64,000 nt of DNA, taken from NCBI GenBank assembly GCA_901538445.1, contig LR594584.1, positions 3,693,527 through 3,757,526 on the forward strand, in the 5' to 3' direction. A program made the position numbers and the translations under genes. The notes below the pieces were generated by a model. It was not told the DNA's origin, searched no databases, and was given only the letters and a program-made list of their open reading frames with translations. Each line of letters opens with the position of its first letter. Within the stretch, counting starts at the first letter, position 1. The DNA is from Gemmataceae bacterium (GTDB lineage Bacteria; Planctomycetota; Planctomycetia; Gemmatales; Gemmataceae). Positions 27,554-35,809 of this stretch are shown here, piece by piece.

Positions 27554-27686
27554 ATACCGAATCGCGTGGATCAGTTGTCTCCGGTGGGGCAGCCATTCTT
27601 GCCTGCGTCCCCGGGCGGTTGGAGGAAGGCAAGAATGCCTGCCCCACCGAGACAGAAGACAGAAACGAATCCACGAGATTCGGTAT
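27554..27686. repeat. Composite inverted repeat at 3' end of lepA
   Basis: Two nested pairs. The outer arms start with ATACCGAATC at 27554 and its partner ending at 27686, and match in 17 of 18 positions. The inner arms (GTGGGGCAG, CATTCTTGCCT words around 27584-27606 and 27628-27650) pair over about 22 bases with one mismatch. The outer arm runs into the lepA stop codon. Confidence 0.8.
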
Positions 27687-29488
27687 CACTCGTCCTGTTC
27701 GAGGACCGCGAGGAACGCCTCCTGGGGCACCTCGACCTGGCCGATCTGCTTCATCCGCTTCTTGCCCTCGGCCTGCTTCGCCCAGAGCTTCCGCTTCCGG
27801 GTGATGTCGCCGCCGTAGCACTTCGCGGTCACGTTCTTCCGCATCGCGGCGATGTTCTCGCGGGCGATGACCCGGGCCCCGATCGCGGCCTGGAGCGACA
27901 CCTCGAACAGGTGCCGGTCGATCTCCTCGCGGAGCTTCTTGAGGACCGCCCGGCCCCGCCGCTCGGCGTTCGACCGGTGGACGATCACCGACAGCGCGTC
28001 CACCTTCTGGCCGTGGACCAGGATGTCCATCTTCACGAGGTCCGCGGCCCGGTACCCGAGCACCTCGTAGTCCATCGTGCCGTACCCGTGGGTGACGGAC
28101 TTGAGCTTGTCGTACAGGTCGTAGATCACCTCAGCGAGCGGCATCTCGTACACGAGGATCACCCGCTGCTGGCTCAGGTACTCGGTGCGGACGAACACCC
28201 CGCGGCGGTCGGTGCACATGCCCATGAGCGCGCCGATGTTCGCGGCCGGGATGAGGAAGCTGATGCGGACGATGGGCTCGCGGAACTCCTCGATGAGCCC
28301 GCCGTCCGGGACGTCCTGCGGGCCGTGGAGCGTGACCGTCTCGCCGTCCTTCTTCAGCACCTCGAACGACACGTTCGGGGCGGTCTGCACGAGGTTCAGC
28401 TCGCAGTCCCGCTCGAGCCGCTGCTGGATGATCTCGCGGTGGAGCATCCCGAGGAACCCGCACCGGAACCCGAACCCGAGCCCGTCGGACACCTCGGGCG
28501 TGAAGGTGAACGAGCTGTCGTTGAGCTTCAGCTTGCCGAGCGCCTCGCGGAGGTCCTCGAACTCGTTGTTGTTCACCGGGAACAGCCCGGAGTACACCAT
28601 CGGCTTCGGCTCCTTGTACCCCGGGAGCGCCTCGGCGGTCGGGTTCGCGGCGTCGGTCACGGTGTCGCCGATGTTCACGAACTCGATGTTCTTGATGTTC
28701 GCGGTGAAGTACCCGACCTGCCCGGCGGCCAGCTCGTCGCACTTCGTCATGTCCGGCCGGAACTGGCCCATCTCGGTGATCGCGTACTCGCGGCCGGTCC
28801 GCATCAGCTTGATCTTCTGGCCCGGCTTGATGGTGCCGTCGATCATGCGGACGTAGACGACGACGCCCTTGTAGGTGTCGAAGTGCGAGTTGTAGATCAG
28901 CGCCTTCGTCGGGGCGGCCGCGTCGCCGGCCGGCTGCGGGACGCGGTCGATGACCGCCGCGAGGAGGTCCTCGACGCCGACGCCGGTCTTGCCGCTGACC
29001 CGCATCACGTCCTCGGGGTCGATCATCACGGCCGTTTCCATCTCGCCGATGACGAAGTCGGGCCGGGCGTGCGGGAGGTCGATCTTGTTGAGCGTCGGGA
29101 TGATCTTCAGCCCGGCCTCGATCGCGAGGAACCCGTTCGCGACGGTCTGCGCCTGCACGCCCTGGAACGCGTCGGCCAGCAGGATCGCGCCCTCGCACGC
29201 CGCGAGCGACCGGGACACCTCGTAGTTGAAATCGACGTGCCCGGGGGTGTCGATAAGGTTCAGTTCGTACTTCGTGCCCTTGTACTCGTGGTAGATGGTG
29301 ACCGGGTGCATGCGGATCGTGATGCCGCGCTCGCGCTCGAGGTCCATGCTGTCGAGCGTCTGGGCCTTGATGTCGCGCTCGGAGATGGTGCCGGTCTTCA
29401 GGAGGAACTGGTCGGCGAGGGTGCTCTTCCCGTGGTCGATGTGGGCGATGATGCAGAAGTTCCGGATGTGTGCGGTCGGCGTCGGCAT
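27686..29488 (-). CDS. lepA: Elongation factor 4 (LepA) ribosomal GTPase
   Basis: A complete LepA of 600 residues from the ATG at 29488 (605 if the GTG at 29503 is used). GTPase motifs are AHIDHGKST, DTPGHVDF and NKIDLP. The EF-G-like domains follow, and the LepA-specific C-terminal domain is intact with GYRAADLVKMDILVHGQKVDALS and the closing KRKLWAKQAEGKKRMK. LepA binds ribosomes under stress and helps translation to resume. It precedes two signal peptidase genes, matching the conserved lepA-lepB order. A composite inverted repeat starts at its stop codon. Confidence 0.96.
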   Translation of the reverse strand: MPTPTAHIRNFCIIAHIDHGKSTLADQFLLKTGTISERDIKAQTLDSMDLERERGITIRMHPVTIYHEYKGTKYELNLIDTPGHVDFNYEVSRSLAACEGAILLADAFQGVQAQTVANGFLAIEAGLKIIPTLNKIDLPHARPDFVIGEMETAVMIDPEDVMRVSGKTGVGVEDLLAAVIDRVPQPAGDAAAPTKALIYNSHFDTYKGVVVYVRMIDGTIKPGQKIKLMRTGREYAITEMGQFRPDMTKCDELAAGQVGYFTANIKNIEFVNIGDTVTDAANPTAEALPGYKEPKPMVYSGLFPVNNNEFEDLREALGKLKLNDSSFTFTPEVSDGLGFGFRCGFLGMLHREIIQQRLERDCELNLVQTAPNVSFEVLKKDGETVTLHGPQDVPDGGLIEEFREPIVRISFLIPAANIGALMGMCTDRRGVFVRTEYLSQQRVILVYEMPLAEVIYDLYDKLKSVTHGYGTMDYEVLGYRAADLVKMDILVHGQKVDALSVIVHRSNAERRGRAVLKKLREEIDRHLFEVSLQAAIGARVIARENIAAMRKNVTAKCYGGDITRKRKLWAKQAEGKKRMKQIGQVEVPQEAFLAVLEQDE

Positions 29489-29654
29489 GTGCTCGCGGCT
29501 CACGGGTGCCCCGGCCCGAGATTACCCCGGGCCTACCTCAAGATATTAGCAGCCCCGCCGAAGCATGAATAGGGCTCCGCGGCATTGACCCGGGTGGGGA
29601 TTCCCGGAAGATGACCCCGTACCGCCGCGGCCCCACCACACCCGAGGCCCGTAA

Positions 29655-30197
29655 ATGGACCGTTCCCCCGCGACGTTCCTCGCCCTGCTCGTGGGCGGCG
29701 TCCTGCTCGTCGGCTACTTCGTCCAGAAGAAGACGCACCCCGACGGCGGCCCGACCACCGACCCGGCGGTTCTCGCCTCCGACTTCGCCCGCGTCGAGAC
29801 CGCGATCACCGCGGCGAAGGGCAAGGTCGTCCTCATCGACTGCTGGGCGACGTGGTGCGGCCCGTGCGTGTCGAGCTTCCCGAAGCTCGTGGAGAAGAGC
29901 GAGAAGTACGGCCCCCAGGGGCTCGTGGTCGTCACCGTGAACCTCAACGACGCCGACGAGGCCGACGAGGTCAAGGAGTTCCTCAAGCAGCAGCGCGCCA
30001 CGTTCACGAACATTCAACTGAAGCGCGACGAGGCGTCGTTCAAGGGGCTCAAGAAGCGGCTCGACTACGGGGGCGGCATCCCGCACGCCGCGCTGTTCGA
30101 CCGCTCCGGCGCTCGCGTGTGGACCGGCCACCCGGAAGACCCGGCGCTGGAGTCGCGCCTGCAAGAAGAACTCGCCAAGCCCGCCCCCGCCCCCTGA
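29655..30197 (+). CDS. TlpA-like thioredoxin, membrane-anchored
   Basis: A 180-residue protein with an N-terminal helix (FLALLVGGVLLVGYFVQ) that should anchor it facing the periplasm, and a thioredoxin fold with active site WCGPC (C68, C71). The cis-proline region is GIPHAALFD. It likely exchanges electrons with disulfides of exported proteins or cytochromes. GAGG lies seven bases before the ATG. A second thioredoxin gene follows after 28 bases, so they are probably cotranscribed and work in the same compartment. Confidence 0.9.
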   Translation: MDRSPATFLALLVGGVLLVGYFVQKKTHPDGGPTTDPAVLASDFARVETAITAAKGKVVLIDCWATWCGPCVSSFPKLVEKSEKYGPQGLVVVTVNLNDADEADEVKEFLKQQRATFTNIQLKRDEASFKGLKKRLDYGGGIPHAALFDRSGARVWTGHPEDPALESRLQEELAKPAPAP

Positions 30198-30225
30198 TCC
30201 CTCTTCCCCCAACCGGAGACGTCTG

Positions 30226-30762
30226 ATGGTTGTTCGCACGCTCGCCGCCGTTGCGCTGGTCGGCCTCGCACTGCTCACCGGATCCGCGGCCGACGAGCCC
30301 GCAAAGGGCACCGCGGTCGCCGTGACCGAGGCCCGCGCCGCCGACATCCAGAAGGCGTTTGCCGATCAGAAGGGCAAGGTCGTGCTGGTGGACTGCTGGG
30401 CGACGTGGTGCGCGCCGTGCGTGAAGAAGTTCCCGCACCTCGTCGAGTTGCACAAGAAGTACGCCGACAAGGGGCTGGTGTGCGTGAGCCTCAGCATGGA
30501 CAAGTACGGCGACGAGGACGAGTACAAGAAGGACAAGGTGGCGAAGTTCCTCACCGAGAAGGGCGCGGCGTTCCCGAACTTCATCGTCGCCGACCCGAAG
30601 AAGGACGAGGAGGCGCTCATCAAGCTCCTCGGCGACTACACCGCGATCCCGTACATGGTGATGTTCGACCGCGAGGGCAAGAAGGTGTGGACGAGCGACG
30701 GCGAGAAGCTCGACGACGAGAAGCTCGCGAAACTGATCGAGGAGCAGTTGGCGAAGAAGTGA
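30226..30762 (+). CDS. Exported TlpA-like thioredoxin
   Basis: A 178-residue paralogue of the gene before it. A signal peptide (TLAAVALVGLALLTGSAADE) replaces the membrane anchor, so it is probably soluble in the periplasm. The active site is WCAPC (C62, C65), and the cis-proline region is AIPYMVMFD. The C-terminus is lysine-rich. GGAG lies before the ATG. A long inverted repeat begins 11 bases after its stop. Confidence 0.9.
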   Translation: MVVRTLAAVALVGLALLTGSAADEPAKGTAVAVTEARAADIQKAFADQKGKVVLVDCWATWCAPCVKKFPHLVELHKKYADKGLVCVSLSMDKYGDEDEYKKDKVAKFLTEKGAAFPNFIVADPKKDEEALIKLLGDYTAIPYMVMFDREGKKVWTSDGEKLDDEKLAKLIEEQLAKK

Positions 30763-30773
30763 CTTGAACGGGG

Positions 30774-30858
30774 GAACTCGGAACGCGGAGTGCGGAACGG
30801 AAGACACGACTCTGTCTTCGGTTTTCACTCCGCGTTCCGCGTTCCGCGTTCCGCGTTC
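30774..30858. repeat. Inverted repeat, GCGGAACGCGGA family, between convergent genes
   Basis: Arms at 30774-30800 and 30832-30858 pair in about 24 of 27 positions. A second stem, GAAGACA with TGTCTTC (30800-30806, 30813-30819), sits inside. The right arm consists of tandem CGCGTTC units and encodes the last residues of the gene on the minus strand. Related to 6663-6784. Confidence 0.8.
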
Positions 30859-31583
30859 TTCCGGGCCGCCGCACGGGCCGAGGGCCGGCCGACCGGCAGC
30901 AGCTTCGGCCGCGGGACCACGACGCCGACGATGCCGCCGCTCCGGTCCCACAACTCGCGGTAGCCCGTGCGGAGGAACGCGAACACGTCCGGGTTCGGGT
31001 GGCCCGCCAGGTAGCCCTTCACCAGCTCCGCCATCTGCTCGTCGTACCGGTCCTTCGAGTGCGAGTGGACCGCGTACCGGCCCGGGTGCCGGCGGAGGTC
31101 GCCGTCGAACGCCGGGTTCATGTGGTACAGCTCGTGGAACACGGTCACGAGCTTCTCCTCGAAACTCTGGTCGAGGAACCGCGGCAGGCAGAACGTGAGC
31201 AGGTACAGCATCTCGCGGCCGTTCACGAAGAACCGCTGCACCTGGTACTCGACGTGCCCGTGGCGGCGGGTGAGCGCCCCCTCGCGGAACCGGAGCGGGG
31301 TGACGCGGGCCTGGAGCCCGTACCGGCTCCGGTTGCGGCACGGGGTGAACGTGACGAGCACCCGCGACATGCGGACGTGCCACAGCGCCTCGCACCGGTT
31401 GGCGACGTCGTCGCACAGGGCCCGCATCGCGGCGGTGAAGTCGAGCGGCGCGCCGGGCCGGGCGGGGAGCCGGGGCCGGCGGCCCTCGGGGACGACCCAC
31501 CGGGCCGGCAACGGGCTGCGGGCGTCCCACCGCATTTCGAGCGGGGGCGGCGGTGGAACGGGTCCGGGGCGGGTGCCGGTCAT
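30825..31583 (-). CDS. HExxH metallopeptidase-like protein
   Basis: A 252-residue protein with a zinc-peptidase motif HELYH (140-144) in FEEKLVTVFHELYHMNPAFDGD and a downstream histidine- and aspartate-rich segment (HSHSKDRYDEQ) that could supply the third ligand. The N-terminus is proline-rich and there is no signal peptide. I do not recognise the exact family. Two further points: the start is the ATG at 31583, and the final ~11 residues (KNAERGTRNAE) are the translation of an intergenic repeat arm, so the original stop has probably been lost. It is convergent with the thioredoxin pair. Confidence 0.7.
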   Translation of the reverse strand: MTGTRPGPVPPPPPLEMRWDARSPLPARWVVPEGRRPRLPARPGAPLDFTAAMRALCDDVANRCEALWHVRMSRVLVTFTPCRNRSRYGLQARVTPLRFREGALTRRHGHVEYQVQRFFVNGREMLYLLTFCLPRFLDQSFEEKLVTVFHELYHMNPAFDGDLRRHPGRYAVHSHSKDRYDEQMAELVKGYLAGHPNPDVFAFLRTGYRELWDRSGGIVGVVVPRPKLLPVGRPSARAAARKNAERGTRNAE

Positions 31584-31798
31584 CCGCGTGGTTCCTCCCG
31601 GTCGCGGGGCCTGGGTCGGAAGCACATGCTAGGGGTAAACCCGCGCGGGGTCAACGAACTGTGCGCGGCTTGCGCCCGCGCGGAGCCCGTCCGAACATTT
31701 CCCGCGATCGCCTCAAGCCGCACTCCCGGCGCGACCGATACTTCCGGCACCAACGAGTCTCCCGCAGCGGCGGGACACCTTCCGGCATGGAGGCTGGT

Positions 31799-32071
31799 AT
31801 GCGAACGAAGCGGCTTTGGGTTGCCGGCGCGGTGCTCGCCCTGTGCGGGCTGACCGGGTGCCAGACGTGGTTCGGCGGGCTCACCCTGCCCAGCGGGCGG
31901 TACCTGGAGCGGCACTACCCGCAGTACTTCTCGCCGGACCCGGACTTCCCGCTCCAGCGCGAGCTGGCCAGCCAGGAGGACCCGGAAGGCGCGGCCCGTC
32001 GCGCCGGCGGCGGCGGGGGCGTCGTCCCCGCTCCGGCCCCGCCCCCGCCGCCGGTGCCCGTCGGCCGCTGA
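31799..32071 (+). CDS. Small lipoprotein
   Basis: A 90-residue lipoprotein. The signal peptide ends in a lipobox LTGC with lipidated C21. The mature part carries an aromatic segment (RYLERHYPQYFSPDPDFPLQRELASQEDPE) and a low-complexity end of glycines and then prolines. GGAGG five bases before the ATG at 31799 fixes this start over an in-frame ATG at 31787. The family is unknown. Another proline-rich lipoprotein follows after an inverted repeat. Confidence 0.75.
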   Translation: MRTKRLWVAGAVLALCGLTGCQTWFGGLTLPSGRYLERHYPQYFSPDPDFPLQRELASQEDPEGAARRAGGGGGVVPAPAPPPPPVPVGR

Positions 32072-32088
32072 CCAAGATGCAAGATCGA

Positions 32089-32158
32089 GGCGAGCGGGGG
32101 GCGTGAGTCCCCCGGTACGACCGCATTCGCACCGGGGGACTCACGCCCCCCGCTCGCC
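32089..32158. repeat. Perfect 28-bp inverted repeat, GGCGAGCGGGGG family
   Basis: Arms at 32089-32116 and 32131-32158 are perfect complements with a 14-base loop. The element starts 17 bases after a stop codon. Its arm shares GGCGAGCGGGGG-CGTGAG-CCCCCG with the element at 27473-27540, 4.6 kb away. Confidence 0.92.
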
Positions 32159-32304
32159 AAGACTGCCTACATTTCCAGGTGCATCGCCCGGTCGAGGTCG
32201 GGTTGATTCCCGGTGCGGGCGTCGGTATGCCCCCGGCTCAAACGAACGCGAATGCCGACTGGCAGGACGCCGGTCGATCGCCTCGGGTGACGGGGGACGA
32301 GATC

Positions 32305-32940
32305 ATGCCGCAGGGAGCGCGCGTGTGGTGGGTGCGCACGGGGCTGGGTGCCGTGCTGTGCCTCGGGACCGTCGGGTGCATGGGGACAGGGAAGTCCCCG
32401 CCCCCGCGGATCGGGTCGAACGCCAACGCCGGCAAGCCGACGACGCTCCCGCCGCCGGGCCTCCCCGGCATCCAGCCGATCTCCGCCACGACCCCGGCCC
32501 CCACCGGCACGAGCCCGCGGCCCGCGACCCCGAACGCCTTCACGAGTGGCGTCGGTGCGACCGGTGCGGTCCAGCCCGCGGGCGGCTTCAACGCTCCTCC
32601 GGCCGGCGTCCAGCCCGCCGCCCGCACCGTCGGCCAACCGGTCACGCCCGTGGGCGTGCCGTCCGCGGGACCGGTGCCGCTCCCGCCGACCGCACCCGTC
32701 GGAGCGGGCGCCGGGCAGCTCCCGCCGCCGTCGCTCGACCCGCCGACCGCACAGCGGAGCTACGGCGCGACTCCCCCGCCGCCCGCGCTCGATCCGATCG
32801 CGCCGCCGCCCCCGCCGAGCCCGGTGATTTCGAACTCGCACTACTCGCCGGTCGCGCCCGTCGCCCCGCCGCAGCCGCATCCGGCCCCGGTGCCGGTGAA
32901 CGTCGCGCCCTCGCAGAGCCCGCAGTTCGGAACGCCGTGA
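32305..32940 (+). CDS. Proline-rich exported protein, probable lipoprotein
   Basis: A 211-residue protein. The hydrophobic N-terminus VRTGLGAVLCLGTVGC ends in a weak lipobox (TVGC). Everything after it is disordered in appearance and made mostly of P, A, G, V and T, with runs of prolines (ALDPIAPPPPPSPV) and no cysteine. Such proteins often bridge the envelope or interact with peptidoglycan. The start at 32305 is preferred because it places the signal peptide at the N-terminus; in-frame starts lie further upstream at 32179 and 32227. No function is recognised. Confidence 0.65.
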   Translation: MPQGARVWWVRTGLGAVLCLGTVGCMGTGKSPPPRIGSNANAGKPTTLPPPGLPGIQPISATTPAPTGTSPRPATPNAFTSGVGATGAVQPAGGFNAPPAGVQPAARTVGQPVTPVGVPSAGPVPLPPTAPVGAGAGQLPPPSLDPPTAQRSYGATPPPPALDPIAPPPPPSPVISNSHYSPVAPVAPPQPHPAPVPVNVAPSQSPQFGTP

Positions 32941-32958
32941 GCGCGTGCGGCCCCGGGT

Positions 32959-33732
32959 TCACACCGGGGTCTTCGCGTTGCGGGCCTTCTCGATGCGCTT
33001 GACGATGAGCGCGGCGGTGTAGCCCGCTTTGAAGCCGGCGTCGATGTTCACGGAACACACGCCGGCCGAGCAACTGTTCAGCATCGTGAGCAGCGCCGCG
33101 ACGCCGCCGAACGCCGCCCCGTAGCCGATGCTCGTCGGGCACGCGATCACCGGGCAGTCCACGAGCCCGCCGACCACGCTCGGCAGCGCGCCGTCCATCC
33201 CCGCGACGACGATCACCACGTCCGCCGCCGCGAGCCGCTCGCGCTGCCGCAATACGCGGTGGATCCCCGCCACACCAACGTCCACGATCAGTTCGACGCC
33301 GCACCCCATGACGCGGGCCGTGTTCGCGGCTTCTTGTGCGACCGGCAGGTCGCTGGTGCCGGCCGTGACGACGCACACCTTCCCGACGGGTGCGGGCCGC
33401 TCGCCGGGAGCCGGGAGCCAGAACGTGCGGGCGATCCGGTCCTGTTCCGCCGCGGGAAAGTGAACCGCGAGGTGGTCCGCCTGCGCGGGGTTCACGCGCG
33501 TGACGAAGCAGTCATGCCCCGCGGCCGCGAGCCGCCGGACCGCACCCTCCACCCACTCGGCGGTCTTGCCCTCCGCGAACACCACCTCGGGGAACCCGCA
33601 GCGTTCCTTGCGGCCGAGGTCGAGCGTCGCGAAGCCCAGGTCGGCCACGCCCCCGAGTTGTGCGGCCGCGTCGTCGATCGAGAGGGCACCGTCTCGCACG
33701 AGGCCGAGAACGTGCCGAACGTCAGTCGTCAT
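32959..33732 (-). CDS. larB: LarB, nickel-pincer cofactor biosynthesis
   Basis: A 257-residue LarB. The C-terminal half resembles PurE/AIR carboxylase with VVTAGTSDLPVAQEAANTARVMG and GMDGALPSVVGGLVDCPVIACPTSIGYGAAFGGVAALLTMLNSCS, which are family hallmarks. LarB carboxylates and hydrolyses nicotinic acid adenine dinucleotide in the first step to the nickel-pincer nucleotide of lactate racemase and related enzymes. larC and larE are not in the window, so the pathway must be split. NikR at 14027 shows that this organism does regulate nickel. Confidence 0.93.
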   Translation of the reverse strand: MTTDVRHVLGLVRDGALSIDDAAAQLGGVADLGFATLDLGRKERCGFPEVVFAEGKTAEWVEGAVRRLAAAGHDCFVTRVNPAQADHLAVHFPAAEQDRIARTFWLPAPGERPAPVGKVCVVTAGTSDLPVAQEAANTARVMGCGVELIVDVGVAGIHRVLRQRERLAAADVVIVVAGMDGALPSVVGGLVDCPVIACPTSIGYGAAFGGVAALLTMLNSCSAGVCSVNIDAGFKAGYTAALIVKRIEKARNAKTPV

Positions 33733-33796
33733 GAAGTCACCCCACGCCTGCGGTCACGCCCACGGCCGCCCGTCGCGACGAGTGGGCGAGACTGTT

Positions 33797-34780
33797 TTAC
33801 AGCGGGGCGGGCAGGTCGCGGCGGGTGAACGTGCGGAGCGCGACGAGGTAGCCCACGAGGCCGACGGCGACCAGCACCCCGGCCCCGGACACGGGCGGCA
33901 CGCCCGGCCACTCGCGACCGACGTCCGTGAGCCAGTTCCCGTCGAGCATCACCTTCTGGGGCTGGTAGTAGAAGAACAGCGTCAGCGGCCGCACGAATCC
34001 GGCCGGCTCCCAGAGCTGGCCGATGGTGTTCGCCACGAACATCGTCATCACCACCAGCACCGCGAGCCCGGTCACGCGGCCGCGGCTCCGGCCGGCCGCG
34101 GAGATCGCCACCGTGATGCCGCTCACCGCGAACATCAGCGCGAAGGTGTTCATCAGCCCGGTAACTTCGCCGAGCCCGCTCACCGGAAGCGGCTCGGGGT
34201 TGTCGGGGATCTGGAGCGGCAGCGCCCGGCCGCCCGGCCCGGTCAGGCTCTTGAGGGTCGAGTAGTCGGGGACGAAGTCGCCCACCAGCAGCAGGCCGAG
34301 TTGCGTCCCCGCGAAGAACGCGAGGCACAGCGCCGGGAGCACGACGAGATCGACCAGGAAGTGCGCGAAGATGAGCCGGTTCCGGGGCACCGGCTGCGAC
34401 ATGAGGAGTTCCATCGTGCCGCGGTCGAGTTCGCCGGCCACCGCCCCGGCGGCCCGGCCGACGCCCCAGACGAGGCACATCGTCAGCACGATCGGGTGCA
34501 GCATCCCCATCGCGAGGAAGTCGTTGGGCCGCTCGAAGTTCAGGTCGCCCCACCCGAGCGCCGCCTGCGACACCTTCCCCGGCCCCTTGAACATCAGGTT
34601 CTGGAACAGGTTCCGGTCCCCGAAGACGGACGCGACGGACGTGAACACCGGCGAGATCTCGACCGTCACGCGCTGGGCGATCTTGACCCAGAACGTCGCG
34701 AACACGAACAGCACGAGGCTCACGACGATCAGTGCGGGCCGCACGTCGCGGAGGAGCTTGCGAACGAGAATGGCGGTCAT
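33797..34780 (-). CDS. ABC-2 type transporter permease
   Basis: A 327-residue membrane protein with about six helices: one at the N-terminus (ALIVVSLVLFVFATFWVKI), then a large outer loop, and five more toward the C-terminus. The segment GVGRAAGAVAGELDRGTMELLMSQPVPRNRLI is typical of the ABC-2 permeases, with GTMELL in place of the usual GTxExL. It starts 13 bases after the ATPase gene, so the two genes form a unit. The substrate is unknown. Confidence 0.88.
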   Translation of the reverse strand: MTAILVRKLLRDVRPALIVVSLVLFVFATFWVKIAQRVTVEISPVFTSVASVFGDRNLFQNLMFKGPGKVSQAALGWGDLNFERPNDFLAMGMLHPIVLTMCLVWGVGRAAGAVAGELDRGTMELLMSQPVPRNRLIFAHFLVDLVVLPALCLAFFAGTQLGLLLVGDFVPDYSTLKSLTGPGGRALPLQIPDNPEPLPVSGLGEVTGLMNTFALMFAVSGITVAISAAGRSRGRVTGLAVLVVMTMFVANTIGQLWEPAGFVRPLTLFFYYQPQKVMLDGNWLTDVGREWPGVPPVSGAGVLVAVGLVGYLVALRTFTRRDLPAPL

Positions 34781-34793
34781 GCGTGGCCCCGTG

Positions 34794-35669
34794 TCACCCG
34801 TGGAAGCGGCGGTAGATCGGCGTCAGCCCCTGCGGCTCGATCTTCAGGTCTGCGACCGGCTGCTTGGCGAGCCAGTCGAGCAGCGGGGGGAGCTTGCCGC
34901 GGTACGTCAGGCTCAGTGCGCCTCCCGCCACCGCCTCGGCCGGGAGCGGCTCGCCCTCGGGGCCGGTCGCGGGTGCGGGGCCGATCAGCCGGGCCGACAC
35001 CGCCCGGCCCTCGCGGAGTTCGGCCATGTCCTGAACGTGAACGAGTTCGCCGCGGCGCAGCACCAGCACGCGGTCGCACACCGCCTCGACTTCTTGCAAT
35101 ACGTGCGACGAGAACAGCACCGCCTGCCCGCGGGCCTTCGCCCCTTTGAGTTGCTCCAGCAACTCGTCGCGCATCGTCGGGTCGAGGGTGTTCGTCGGCT
35201 CGTCGAGGATGATGAGCGGCACCTTCGGGACCAGCACCGCGAGCAGCGCGACCTTCCGCTTCATGCCGCTCGACATGTGGGTGAGGGGGCGGTCGATGTC
35301 GATGTCGAGCTTCTTCGCGAGCAGATCGACCTCCGGGCCGGGCACCTCGCCGCGGAGCTTGCCGAGGAACGTGACGAGCCGGCGGCCGGTCATCGTGTCG
35401 TAGAGCCGCAACTCGCCGGGGAGGTACGCGACCAGCTTGCGGGCCTCGACGCCCTGCGCCCAGCAGTCGAAGCCGCCGATGGTGGCGCGACCGGCGGTCG
35501 GCTTCAGGAACCCGAGGAGGCTCCGCAGCGCCGTGGACTTGCCCGAGCCGTTCGGGCCGAGCAGGCCGACGACCTCGCCGGGCGCGATGGTGACGTTCAG
35601 CCCCGCGAGCGCGCGGAACGAGCCGTAGTCCTTCGTGAGGTTCTCGGCGGTGAGCAGCGGGTCGGCCAT
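34794..35669 (-). CDS. ABC-2 transporter ATP-binding protein
   Basis: A 291-residue ATPase with Walker A GPNGSGKST, signature region MSSGMKRKVAL (an LSGGQ variant), Walker B LIILDEPTNTLDP and SSHVLQEVE. A ~75-residue C-terminal extension is typical of drug or Nos-type ABC-2 ATPases. It pairs with the permease gene 13 bases downstream. ATG at 35669 is used; an upstream start at 35699 adds ten residues without family similarity. Confidence 0.9.
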   Translation of the reverse strand: MADPLLTAENLTKDYGSFRALAGLNVTIAPGEVVGLLGPNGSGKSTALRSLLGFLKPTAGRATIGGFDCWAQGVEARKLVAYLPGELRLYDTMTGRRLVTFLGKLRGEVPGPEVDLLAKKLDIDIDRPLTHMSSGMKRKVALLAVLVPKVPLIILDEPTNTLDPTMRDELLEQLKGAKARGQAVLFSSHVLQEVEAVCDRVLVLRRGELVHVQDMAELREGRAVSARLIGPAPATGPEGEPLPAEAVAGGALSLTYRGKLPPLLDWLAKQPVADLKIEPQGLTPIYRRFHG

Positions 35670-35809
35670 TCGGCGGTGTTCCGTGCGGAGCGGGGGCACA
35701 CACGATTCCTAGACAACAGTACCCGGGATTCCACCCCGGGTTACAGCGCCGTGGCCCGCCAGCCCGCGCCGGGGTAAGCTGCTCGCATCACACACACGGG
35801 AGGTTCGCC

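Noticed and set aside
35721..35741. Seven-bp hairpin ACCCGGG/CCCGGGT upstream of the ABC-2 genes
   Set aside because: Too short and between divergent genes, not at a 3' end; it does not fit the long-repeat group.
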